Assembly (NCBI GenBank): GCA_000622025.1
Contig: KK211388.1
Span: 328,268 to 392,267, forward strand
Source of the DNA: Lachnospiraceae bacterium AD3010
GTDB lineage: Bacteria; Bacillota; Clostridia; Lachnospirales; Lachnospiraceae
DNA: 64,000 nt
Direction of reading: 5' to 3'
Positions within the stretch are counted from its first letter, which is position 1, and each line of letters opens with the position of its first letter. Position numbers and translations under genes: made by a program. Shown in pieces: positions 51,740-59,705 of the stretch. Under the pieces are notes generated by a model that was not told the origin of the DNA, ran no database searches, and was given only the letters and a program-made list of their open reading frames with translations.

Positions 51740-54700
51740 TTATTTTTTCCGGATAGTGTATTCCTTTACAGAGCTTCTGAGTACCTGTCTCCAGTCGCTG
51801 CCCTCGTCAAATCCGCTTAGTTTTATCAGATCCGCTATGTCGATCTTACCCATTTCAACCTTCTGGTCATCAAGATTACTGTATACCGTGCCGAGCGTTT
51901 TCTTAAGCAGTGCAGTCTCTCCGGCGCTCCTCTGCGGTTTATTTATCATAACATGGGTGTCGATCGCCATAAATATACGGGATACATCCACGAGATAATC
52001 GGAGGATATTATTCCGGTTTCTTCCTTTAGCACTGTATCGAATTCGGGTGTGCCGGATAAACCGGGCACTCCCAGTGTATTATCAAGAACACGGTAATAC
52101 TCCTGTCTGTCCATAATTGTGCCGCCAAACCAGCCTATAAATTCGGATACCTTCGGTGCCAGCGCCAGAACGGCTCCGCTTATGGGCTCCTTATTAAAAA
52201 TATCAGATAAACCCTTCGCTGCTGTAAGAATACCGGTGGCCATTCCGACACTTCCTTTATATGTATCCAGCTTAGCCTTGTCCCTGGAAAGCATAAGGAA
52301 AAACTGCACCTGTGAATCATTCTCGGCCGCTTCTCCCATCTCCATTTTTTCCTGGTCCTGCGGGGAAAGAGCGGGAGGCGGATTACCTGCTGCTGCCGCC
52401 GCCGCTGCTGCCCTGGTATTCCCCGCAAAGGTTATGGCAGTCTCGATATCTTCATCTGCTTTATTCATCCGTTCTCTTTGCCGGTCACCGACTGCCGTTT
52501 TCTTAACATTCTCGGCAAAAATAAGGATTCCTTTTAATGTAGTTACTATACCGCCTAAAATCTTGAAATTAGTTGCGTTATTGCTTCCAGCCTCTGACCA
52601 GGAATCACCGAGCGACTGTATGCTGCTTACAACTTTTAGTGCGTCATTGGCAATTTTCATAATTTCATCAAAAACAGCCAGGAAGTTTGCACGATATACC
52701 TTCGGCGTCTTTTCATCTTCATCTTTTTCTGCCTGTGTCGGATGCCTATATTTATGTACCTTTTGGGCAGCTTTATAAATATCGGCAATAAGCTGATACA
52801 GGGCTTTAACACCTTCCCAGCCTGTCGAAATAGAATTCACCGCTTTGATTGCCGTACGAGCATTCTTCTTATCAAATTCGTATTCTTCCTTTTTCCGTGG
52901 ATTATCGTTTTCATCAGTAAAAGTATCTTCAAGCAACACAAAGAGATAGGATGCGCCGCCGATTATCCCCAGAATATTGGCACTGGAGGAAACAGTTGAC
53001 GCAAGGGAGCGGAGTGAAGATTTGTATTTTTTTTCATCGTCATATAAATCCACTTTTTTCTTCAGATTGGACTCTTCATATATTTCCTTTACTTGATCAT
53101 CAACTTTATCCTTCTCATCTTTAGAAAGATCCTTGTAGTCTTTCCCTTTATAATCCTTATCAACTATTTTTTTTCTTTCCTTGTCGAAATATTTATCTTT
53201 TTCATTATTCTGGTCAACCCTGTCAGAAGCACCCTTTGCCGTTTCAACCATGCCTCCGACTTCAATTATCTTGTTTACAAGATTTAAATTGATAGCATTT
53301 CTGGCAAACCATGCTCCGGCTCCCCTCCGATTTGCGGACTCTTCCTTAATCATATCAATCTCTGAAGGATTAAAAAGATCCCCGGTCATGGTTTTTGTTT
53401 TCCATTTATTAAACCCTTGAAAAAACTGATCATGATTAACAAGCTCATCAATGAGTCCCACCCTCATAAGCTCACCCTTTCTCGGAAGAAGGGCAAGCTT
53501 AAGCTTTACATGCCTCGATTTTTCTCCATTAATCACTATTTCACGTGCGATAGCCCATAATGCCGCTTTGTTATCATCACTTAAAAGCCCCAGACATGTT
53601 GACTGTACAAGCTCCTTATCTTGAAGAATATACTGAACAACAGGATCCTGCATGCAGTTTACGTCAGACATACGATTATTCGGATCATTATTAACGCAGT
53701 GATCTATATAAGCGGCGACAACCTTCCCAAGCTTATCCTTTGGAATCTTATATATGGGACTGGTGCCAACATTATCATGTATTTCCTGGAAAATATCCTG
53801 ATCCGACTTCTGCTGCGGGGCAGCTCCAGCCGCTCCGGCCACCTCGAAAGGCGAAGAATTGTTCTCATCACGGTATTGTTTTGCTTCATTGAAGCTTGCA
53901 CCCAGCGTCTTTAGATCATACTGTTTGTTTATGGCATATCCCGCATAGTACTGTATTGTCCTTGAATTGACATGCTGGAAAAAGGGTGACGATCTGATAG
54001 CCGACCTTAGCTTGTTAATTTTCTCCTGATCCTTTAAGCTTCTCTGTCGAAAAAATGCAATATCCTTTTCCTTAAAAGCAGCATCATCGGCAATAAACTG
54101 GCCGTTAAGATATATGCCCCTGACGTGCCTTTTGCTCTTATGCCTCCTTATATCCATTAAATCCACGTTCTTTTCGGATATAAGATAACGGCCTTCCGCC
54201 CCTTCCCTGTCCTTTTTATCCGCTTCAAGAGTGGTTGTATTACGGTCAAGCATGGTCTGACGCTGTTTTGACAGATAACCCTGGAACGTGGCATCCAGCT
54301 TAAAACGCTTATTGTCAGTAGAAAGAAAGACCATTCTTTTATGGGTCTTTTCATGCTCCACTCCGGGAGCTGCCCCGCCGGATTCGGTATCCTGTATAGC
54401 TTTATAATCAACGATCGGAAGGGAATCGAAGGTAACCTTTCTGTATCCCGGGTGTGTATTCCCCCCCTGATCCGCTCTCACAGGATCCTGTAAGGTTTCC
54501 ATATCCACATTAAAACCGTCAATAAAAGTATTGACTGCATTCAAGTCATATTCACCGACATATTCCCTTATATCCTTCCTGGCCTGAATATTCTGGGCAT
54601 CAAGATCACGTCCGGTCCCGGTTTGAGCAAGATTGGTCTGCTGGTCTATGATCTCCATACTTCTTGTCAGCTGATAATAAGTCATTGCCAGCTGGTCATA

Positions 54701-55729
54701 TGTGTCATAGTGTTTCCTGAAGGTTTCGGTTCTGTATTTTGCCCTTTCATCATTCCAGGCCTTAGCGTTATCCTTTGCTTCAGTAATAAGATTATCACGC
54801 TGCTTTTTATGCAGTGACTTCGTTACGGAATTTGCTGCCTTTTTACCCAGACGGTTATGGAAAAAGCTGTATGCCCTTCCGTGACCGGTACCATGATCCC
54901 TGACTTCCGACTGTAACCGGAAAAAGTAGTTTCTTTGCATAGCCATTGCACTCTTAAGGGCATTATCATCTGTAGCTGAATCATTATCAGGTGCAGGAAC
55001 AGCTGCAGGAACAGGTGCAGGAACAGCTGCAGCACCGGGGGCGGCTCCGACAGGCGGATTTACGGCAGCTCCACCGGCACCTCCTCCGTCACCGGCACCT
55101 CCTGCAGCTCCTCCGGCACCACCTCCGGCATCGACAGGCGGATTGGGTACGGCACCTCCTGCAGCTCCTCCGGCATCGACAGGCGGATTGGGTACGGCAC
55201 CTCCTGCAGCTCCACCATCAGCCGGAACAGCTGCTCCGGGAGGGTTCGGATTTGCAGGATTCCCCGGAGGCGGCTGCAGTTTTGTCCCCAAAGCACCGGT
55301 ATATGCAGTGAGATCAGCCTGTACTTTGTTAAATTCAGTACGGTCCGATCTCGCTTTTAATGCTCTTTCTTCAAGATCATCCTGCTCAAGTAAAAGATTC
55401 TTATTCCTTATTTCCCTTATCTTTGCAGCCAGTTCTTTTCTGTGATTCAGGTGCTTATTCCGCATGCCGGCAGCATTTGTCTGAGATCCGGTGTTTTCAG
55501 CCTTCATTCTGGCTATGATATTATTGCGGATATCTTCAATAACTGCGGATCTCTTCTTTTTTATACCCTGACCCATATCATATTCCTGATCATCAGCGAA
55601 AAAGTTGTCCCTGTCCGCCATATATGAAGTGAGACCGGTATCGATGACACTGTTATCCACACCAGCTGCATCATAGGTATTCGAAAATTTTCTTACTTTG
55701 AGATTTTCTCCTGCTCTGTGTCCCGGCAT
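51740..55729 (-). CDS. Giant protein of unknown function, candidate secreted effector
   Basis: 1329 residues; ATG at 55729 has GGAG 6 bases upstream. I recognise no family. Layout: polar N-terminus without signal peptide (1-150), Pro/Ala/Gly-rich linker (about 150-265) with a duplicated 15-residue unit DAGGAAGGAVPNPPV, a long helical charged body, a Lys/Asp-rich stretch (about 840-905), then hydrophobic segments near 920 (ILGIIGGASYLFVLL), 1063 (ILGGIVTTLKGILIF), 1165 and 1195, in a predicted mostly helical C-terminal third. Parts (53040-53300) are visibly AT-richer than the neighbours. A small acidic protein precedes it by 25 bases. This could be a type III-type secreted effector or translocator, or a surface or intracellular toxin; none is shown. 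Confidence 0.8.
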   Translation of the reverse strand: MPGHRAGENLKVRKFSNTYDAAGVDNSVIDTGLTSYMADRDNFFADDQEYDMGQGIKKKRSAVIEDIRNNIIARMKAENTGSQTNAAGMRNKHLNHRKELAAKIREIRNKNLLLEQDDLEERALKARSDRTEFNKVQADLTAYTGALGTKLQPPPGNPANPNPPGAAVPADGGAAGGAVPNPPVDAGGAAGGAVPNPPVDAGGGAGGAAGGAGDGGGAGGAAVNPPVGAAPGAAAVPAPVPAAVPAPDNDSATDDNALKSAMAMQRNYFFRLQSEVRDHGTGHGRAYSFFHNRLGKKAANSVTKSLHKKQRDNLITEAKDNAKAWNDERAKYRTETFRKHYDTYDQLAMTYYQLTRSMEIIDQQTNLAQTGTGRDLDAQNIQARKDIREYVGEYDLNAVNTFIDGFNVDMETLQDPVRADQGGNTHPGYRKVTFDSLPIVDYKAIQDTESGGAAPGVEHEKTHKRMVFLSTDNKRFKLDATFQGYLSKQRQTMLDRNTTTLEADKKDREGAEGRYLISEKNVDLMDIRRHKSKRHVRGIYLNGQFIADDAAFKEKDIAFFRQRSLKDQEKINKLRSAIRSSPFFQHVNSRTIQYYAGYAINKQYDLKTLGASFNEAKQYRDENNSSPFEVAGAAGAAPQQKSDQDIFQEIHDNVGTSPIYKIPKDKLGKVVAAYIDHCVNNDPNNRMSDVNCMQDPVVQYILQDKELVQSTCLGLLSDDNKAALWAIAREIVINGEKSRHVKLKLALLPRKGELMRVGLIDELVNHDQFFQGFNKWKTKTMTGDLFNPSEIDMIKEESANRRGAGAWFARNAINLNLVNKIIEVGGMVETAKGASDRVDQNNEKDKYFDKERKKIVDKDYKGKDYKDLSKDEKDKVDDQVKEIYEESNLKKKVDLYDDEKKYKSSLRSLASTVSSSANILGIIGGASYLFVLLEDTFTDENDNPRKKEEYEFDKKNARTAIKAVNSISTGWEGVKALYQLIADIYKAAQKVHKYRHPTQAEKDEDEKTPKVYRANFLAVFDEIMKIANDALKVVSSIQSLGDSWSEAGSNNATNFKILGGIVTTLKGILIFAENVKKTAVGDRQRERMNKADEDIETAITFAGNTRAAAAAAAAGNPPPALSPQDQEKMEMGEAAENDSQVQFFLMLSRDKAKLDTYKGSVGMATGILTAAKGLSDIFNKEPISGAVLALAPKVSEFIGWFGGTIMDRQEYYRVLDNTLGVPGLSGTPEFDTVLKEETGIISSDYLVDVSRIFMAIDTHVMINKPQRSAGETALLKKTLGTVYSNLDDQKVEMGKIDIADLIKLSGFDEGSDWRQVLRSSVKEYTIRKK
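55131..55220 (-). repeat. 45-bp tandem duplication in the giant gene
   Basis: Units at 55131-55175 and 55176-55220 begin with TCGACAGGCGGATTGGGTAC and differ only near the end of the second unit. Each encodes 15 residues of the Ala/Gly/Pro linker. Confidence 0.85.
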
Positions 55730-55754
55730 AGTATTCTCCAGATCATTTCAAGAA

Positions 55755-56381
55755 TCACACATCGTTCTTCGTACTGTTTTCTATTTTCTCTATCTCTTCC
55801 CCTAATTCATCAAGCTGTTTTTCAAGATTTTTCAGCCTTATTTCCGGATGTTCCGTATCCATTACCTTTTCCAGATAATCAAGATAAGCGTCAAAAGAAA
55901 CCTTCTCAGGATCTTCACATAGAAAGAGGATAAAGTCAGCGAAAACATCCAGCTTATCATTAAGCGAACTTAAATAATAAACAGCATTTTCAAATTCAAT
56001 ATCTAAATTTGCGGGATTAACCGCCATGCGGCAGCTTAAAAAGATCTGACTTAATGGAGGAAAAAAGCCGAAGTGTCCAAAAAAGGGATATGATCCGACA
56101 GAAATGGCATTATTCAGTTCATTTAGTCCTTTAAGAATTCCCGGAACCGATTCTTCCCCGATATTCTGTGCCAAGGTTATGTGAAAATGAAGTATGAAAA
56201 AGGGATCCTCCTCATTTAAACCTTTTTCCATAACGGCTTCAATAACCACTGCCGTTTCGGTTGCTCCTATATCCTCAGCCATTGAACGGAGAACCCCGTC
56301 GTTTTCTTTACAGTTTCCGAATAATCCCTCCATACTGTCTTTAAGGGATGCCATAAATTCGGAAATATCACTCATAGTCAT
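55755..56381 (-). CDS. Small acidic protein, candidate chaperone of the giant protein
   Basis: 208 residues from the ATG at 56381 with GGGGGTGG upstream; an ATG two codons later also fits, and the frame opens 21 codons earlier. Strongly acidic, no signal peptide. A hydrophobic strand (FFILHFHITLAQ), LNELNNAISVGSYPF, a second strand pair (FLSCRMAVNP) and C-terminal helices recall the YbjN/type III chaperone-like fold; this is inference from the pattern only. It ends with a coiled-coil-like KNLEKQLDELGEEIEKIE. The order chaperone then large partner is common for secretion pairs. Confidence 0.65.
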   Translation of the reverse strand: MTMSDISEFMASLKDSMEGLFGNCKENDGVLRSMAEDIGATETAVVIEAVMEKGLNEEDPFFILHFHITLAQNIGEESVPGILKGLNELNNAISVGSYPFFGHFGFFPPLSQIFLSCRMAVNPANLDIEFENAVYYLSSLNDKLDVFADFILFLCEDPEKVSFDAYLDYLEKVMDTEHPEIRLKNLEKQLDELGEEIEKIENSTKNDV

Positions 56382-56415
56382 AATCCACCCCCGGCTCAAA
56401 ACGGAAGACAAATAC

Positions 56416-56444
56416 CCTATAGTGCATTTTACTATTATTAACAA
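56416..56444 (-). promoter_or_regulatory. Candidate promoter for the cassette
   Basis: Minus strand TTGTTA (56444-56439), 17-base spacer, TATAGG (56421-56416). The predicted start is about 28 bases before the ATG at 56381. Confidence 0.45.
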
Positions 56445-56610
56445 TCCAAGTCTATCAAATTAATAAAATGTTTTTATTTTTCCTTTGTTTTAGAGGTTGA
56501 GGATATGGGTATTGACGGGATAATCAAAAAGGTACGACCCCAGAATGACCACGATGGTGATCGTGGAAGCCAAATCCAAAAATTCTTAACCATCGTATAT
56601 CTGAAAAAAG

Positions 56611-56619
56611 ATTATCGCA
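56611..56619 (-). promoter_or_regulatory. Extended -10 box, left repeat copy
   Basis: Minus strand TGCGATAAT, one base from the TGCTATAAT of the right copy. Located to transcribe the cassette. Confidence 0.4.
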
Positions 56620-56623
56620 TAAA

Positions 56624-56650
56624 TCCCCGGAGAGAAAAACCCTCCGGGGA
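56624..56650 (-). terminator. Terminator hairpin after flgE
   Basis: Same stem as at 51634: TCCCCGGAG / CTCCGGGGA. On the minus strand it follows flgE by about 95 bases. Confidence 0.6.
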
Positions 56651-56710
56651 AAATATGAAATTACAATTGTTTCAATGTTGCAATAGTTCACCCAGATTTT
56701 TCCGCTTCTG

Positions 56711-56738
56711 GTCATCCTGAGCGAAGCGAAGGATCTTT
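56711..56738 (+). repeat. Dispersed GTCATYCTGAG repeat, single copy
   Basis: GTCATCCTGAGCGAAGCG then AAGGATCTTT, just after flgE. Confidence 0.8.
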
Positions 56739-56744
56739 CATAGC

Positions 56745-58250
56745 TTAACGCTTCAGATTGATGAGCTCCTCAAGCATGGTGTCGGAAACCGTGATGATAC
56801 GGGAATTTGCCTGGAAGCCACGCTGGGTTGTGATCATTGTCGTGAATTCCGAGGAAAGATCCACGTTACTCATTTCCAGCTCTCCGGAAGCATAGGAGCC
56901 GCCGTTTGCGGTCACGTCGCCGATAACCGGCGCACCGGAGTTCATGGTCTCCACATAGAGGTTGTCCCCGGCCTTCTCAAGACCCGAAGCATTTGAGAAG
57001 ATAGCAGAAGCGATCTGGCCTAAGAGCCTTGTCTGTCCGTTTGTATAGGAGCCGGTGATGGTTCCGTCAACACCTACGGATACGGAGCTCAGTGTTCCTA
57101 CTGACCAGCCGGAGCCCTCTGTACTGTCCACGCCACCGTTTCCGCCGTTTATCGTGGAGGTGCCCTTGTTGTCGATATTCATCAGGGTAGATGTATCTAT
57201 CGCAAGATCCGCAGTGAACGCATTCATAGGCTTATTCTTCAGCTGGGATGCCCCGGTACCTGTCAGAAATGAGTGAAGGTTCAGATTAAACCCGATCCTC
57301 TCTGCATCGGTTTTACCGGCGTTCTCCGGCAATGTCATATCTATTCTGTCAGGTCCTGTTGCCTTTCCCGTTGCTGTATCAAAGTGAAGAGCCTGAGGCC
57401 CTCCATCATTCGAACTGCCATTTACCTGCAATGCCTGCGTGAAAAATGCCTCTTTCCTGGCTGCATAGTCGTCGGGTTTCTCGCCATCAGCCGGATCTTC
57501 GAAGATAGTAGCGCCATTTGAATCAAGAATATCTGTAACACTAAGGGTAAACTCCCCTTTTGTAATATTCCCCGCTGTGTCCTTAACAGGCAGGATCTTA
57601 TACTTTACGGTGTACCTGTAGCCCTCATTATCAAAAACTTTCATATCCACAACCTGACCGGAGGGCTGTCCCAGAGCCTTGGCGTTTGAATCAAGTATTC
57701 CGGTGAAATAACCGTTTGTGGTGGCCTTGGGATCTGAAGTCTTGTTTTCGGGGCTCATGATCTTTAAGGGTACAAGAGAAGCTGTACTTATCTCTTCTGC
57801 GCCGGTGGTTTCATTTCTTATAACATCATAACCCATAACCGTATATCCATTACTTGACATGCAGAGGGTTCCGTTGGCATCCACTGTGAAGGCTCCGGAT
57901 CTTGTATAGAACTGCTGGTTTCCGTCGGATACTACGAAGAAGGACTCACCGTTGATACGGATATCAAAGGGATTTCCCGTGGTCTCTGCGGAGCCGGGGC
58001 TGGTTACGTTTGAGTAGATTGATGCCATACTTACACCGAGACCGATCTGCTTTGCATTTACACCGGCACGTCCGGTATTATCATTGGGTCCCGATGCATT
58101 GGCCTTTGTCTGGTAAACCAGGTCCTGGAAATTAACCTGGGCCGACTTATATCCTACCGTATTTACGTTTGCAATGTTATTACCGATAACGTCCATCCTG
58201 GTCTGGTGTGTCTTCAGTCCGGCAACTCCGGAAAAAAGTGATCTCATCAT
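56745..58250 (-). CDS. flgE: Flagellar hook protein FlgE
   Basis: 501 residues. The N-terminal rod/hook motif VIGNNIANVNTVGYKSAQVN, GNPFDIRINGESFFVV, and C-terminal FTTMITTQRGFQANSRII with VSDTMLEELINLKR define FlgE. It forms the hook. GGAGGG lies 9 bases before the ATG; a second ATG follows. It lies after the TIGR02530-type gene, normally followed by flbD; here the cassette intervenes. Confidence 0.95.
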   Translation of the reverse strand: MMRSLFSGVAGLKTHQTRMDVIGNNIANVNTVGYKSAQVNFQDLVYQTKANASGPNDNTGRAGVNAKQIGLGVSMASIYSNVTSPGSAETTGNPFDIRINGESFFVVSDGNQQFYTRSGAFTVDANGTLCMSSNGYTVMGYDVIRNETTGAEEISTASLVPLKIMSPENKTSDPKATTNGYFTGILDSNAKALGQPSGQVVDMKVFDNEGYRYTVKYKILPVKDTAGNITKGEFTLSVTDILDSNGATIFEDPADGEKPDDYAARKEAFFTQALQVNGSSNDGGPQALHFDTATGKATGPDRIDMTLPENAGKTDAERIGFNLNLHSFLTGTGASQLKNKPMNAFTADLAIDTSTLMNIDNKGTSTINGGNGGVDSTEGSGWSVGTLSSVSVGVDGTITGSYTNGQTRLLGQIASAIFSNASGLEKAGDNLYVETMNSGAPVIGDVTANGGSYASGELEMSNVDLSSEFTTMITTQRGFQANSRIITVSDTMLEELINLKR

Positions 58251-58276
58251 AAGGCAGTGCCCTCCTAATATTTTGA

Positions 58277-58290
58277 GCCCCTTTAGGGGC
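58277..58290 (-). terminator. Short hairpin before flgE
   Basis: GCCCC / GGGGC stem with loop TAAA on the minus strand, followed by TCAAAATATT. Too short to be sure; it may tune readthrough into flgE. Confidence 0.35.
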
Positions 58291-58295
58291 GTTTC

Positions 58296-58697
58296 TTATG
58301 CTATTACTGCGCCGTCTATATTGCTGAATACCTGGTTTTTTGTGTCATTTGCGTCCATTGCGGTTACTACCGTACTGCTTTCCGTATTAACTATGAACGC
58401 CAGATTGTCTATCATTACAAGGGAATCATTAATCCCCTTTTTCTCTGCCCTTTCCATTCCGTTTGACAGGCGGTCGAGCTGGCTTGCGCTTAAGCTTATG
58501 TTCCTGTCAGAAAGTCTCTCTCGCGCGTGCTTTGAAAACTTGAGTCCGAAGTCCTCTCCCTGCTTTTCCGTAAGTATGTCGGCGAAGCTTTTCTGTCCTT
58601 CGGGAAGCTTTGCTGCTCCTGAGCCCTTCAGATTATACCGCTCGGTCAGTTCTTCTATGGAAGGGAATGAAGTTGTATTAACGTCTACCTTAGACAT
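58296..58697 (-). CDS. TIGR02530-type flagellar operon protein
   Basis: 133 residues. FGLKFSKHARERLSDRNISLS and LVMIDNLAFIVNTESSTVVTA match the short flagellar operon protein (TIGR02530) found between flgD and flgE in Firmicutes. Function unknown, possibly related to hook assembly. An upstream AAGGAG supports the start. Confidence 0.85.
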   Translation of the reverse strand: MSKVDVNTTSFPSIEELTERYNLKGSGAAKLPEGQKSFADILTEKQGEDFGLKFSKHARERLSDRNISLSASQLDRLSNGMERAEKKGINDSLVMIDNLAFIVNTESSTVVTAMDANDTKNQVFSNIDGAVIA

Positions 58698-58710
58698 ATC
58701 TTTCTCCTTC

Positions 58711-58771
58711 CTGTCATTCTGAGCGCCGGCGAAGAATCTTTATGGATCCCTCACTTCGTTCAGGATGACAG
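58711..58771. repeat. Palindromic pair of dispersed repeats
   Basis: CTGTCATTCTGAGCGCC (58711) faces its inverted copy ending TTCAGGATGACAG (58771), separated by about 5 bases, forming a long hairpin between flgD and the next gene. Confidence 0.75.
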
Positions 58772-59683
58772 TCAAGTATTTGCAGTTCCTTCTGCCTTAG
58801 CTGTCTCATCTTCTGCTCCGCTGTTATCTGCCGGAGCGTTACTGTTCTGACTGGTATCGGTTGTGAGCTTCTCTGCTGCGTCCTTTATCTGCTCTTCGGT
58901 CGGTACCGTACTCTCTGTCGTCTCAGTACTTGTATCTGTATTCTGTTTGGTATCCGTGGTATTATCCGTATTCTGCTTTGCATCAGTATTCTGTTCCGCT
59001 GCCGGAGCCGAAGCTGCTTCCTTGACCGTTACGTCGATACCGTACTCCTTGAACCTTGCCACGTACGCTTCCATTCCTGCCTGTATATCGGCTGAAAGGA
59101 AGGTCTTCTGATATGCGCTCATCCCGTTAAAGGTTTCGTACAGAGCTCTCATCCTTGCTTCGAAGCTCGAGGCATTCGTTGAAGTTAAGTTGTTTATTCC
59201 GGGAAGCTGTCCGTAAGCTGTTGCGAATTCCTGTGCAAGTGCCACCGCATCGGCGTAGTCCGCATCAAATACCTGCTTCACCTCAGAGAGATCATAGAGG
59301 GTATCATTAACGGAAACCTTTACCTTGCTTCCGTTTACGGATACATAGTCAACCTTTCCCGTGATCTCCGTAACGGCTCCTGTGGTCTCATTTAAGGATT
59401 CTACGGTAACCAGGGATCCCACCATTGCCGTTGCCCTTGAAACCTCTGTGGTCTTTGCCACATTCTGCATCTGCTCAAGCTCTGAGAAGGTAGCAAGCTG
59501 TGCCACATATTCCGTGTTATCCATAGGCTGCAGCGGATCCTGATATTTGAGCTCTGTTACGAGAAGATTTAAGAACTGCTCCTTATCTACGGAGTCTGCC
59601 TTTTTATTCTTTTTGGCTTCCGCTTCCGCGGTAGTGCCGAGATTTGTTATCTGTCCGTCATTTACTATTGCTGAAGAACTCAT
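58772..59683 (-). CDS. flgD: Flagellar hook cap protein FlgD
   Basis: 303 residues from the ATG at 59683, with AAAGGA 6 bases upstream. Conserved FLNLLVTELKYQDPLQPMD and TFSELEQMQNV mark the FlgD N-domain; a Gly-rich fold follows. The C-terminal 80 residues are a Thr/Asp/Asn/Gln-rich tail with DTKQNTD-type repeats, unusual for FlgD. It caps the growing hook. Confidence 0.93.
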   Translation of the reverse strand: MSSSAIVNDGQITNLGTTAEAEAKKNKKADSVDKEQFLNLLVTELKYQDPLQPMDNTEYVAQLATFSELEQMQNVAKTTEVSRATAMVGSLVTVESLNETTGAVTEITGKVDYVSVNGSKVKVSVNDTLYDLSEVKQVFDADYADAVALAQEFATAYGQLPGINNLTSTNASSFEARMRALYETFNGMSAYQKTFLSADIQAGMEAYVARFKEYGIDVTVKEAASAPAAEQNTDAKQNTDNTTDTKQNTDTSTETTESTVPTEEQIKDAAEKLTTDTSQNSNAPADNSGAEDETAKAEGTANT

Positions 59684-59705
59684 ATATTGTCCTTTCTGTC
59701 CTGCA

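Larger units (their letters stand above)
56611..56654. repeat. 44-bp direct repeat, left copy
   Basis: Partner of 51621-51664 (42 of 44 identical). Confidence 0.9.
56382..56744. other. Cassette left junction
   Basis: 363 bases, AT-rich, between flgE and the cassette. Contains a promoter (56416-56444), a small CCACGAT / ATCGTGG hairpin (near 56549-56566), a -10 box (56611), the left 44-bp repeat (56611-56654) and a dispersed repeat (56711). An open frame on the plus strand (56505-56720) crosses these signals and is not supported. Confidence 0.65.

Noticed and set aside
51665..56620. Insertion sequence or integron at the cassette
   Set aside because: No transposase or integrase, and the flanking repeats lack terminal inverted repeats typical of IS elements.
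56505..56720. 71-residue plus-strand open frame
   Set aside because: It runs through the terminator/promoter repeat and the junction, has no family features, and its ribosome site is weak.
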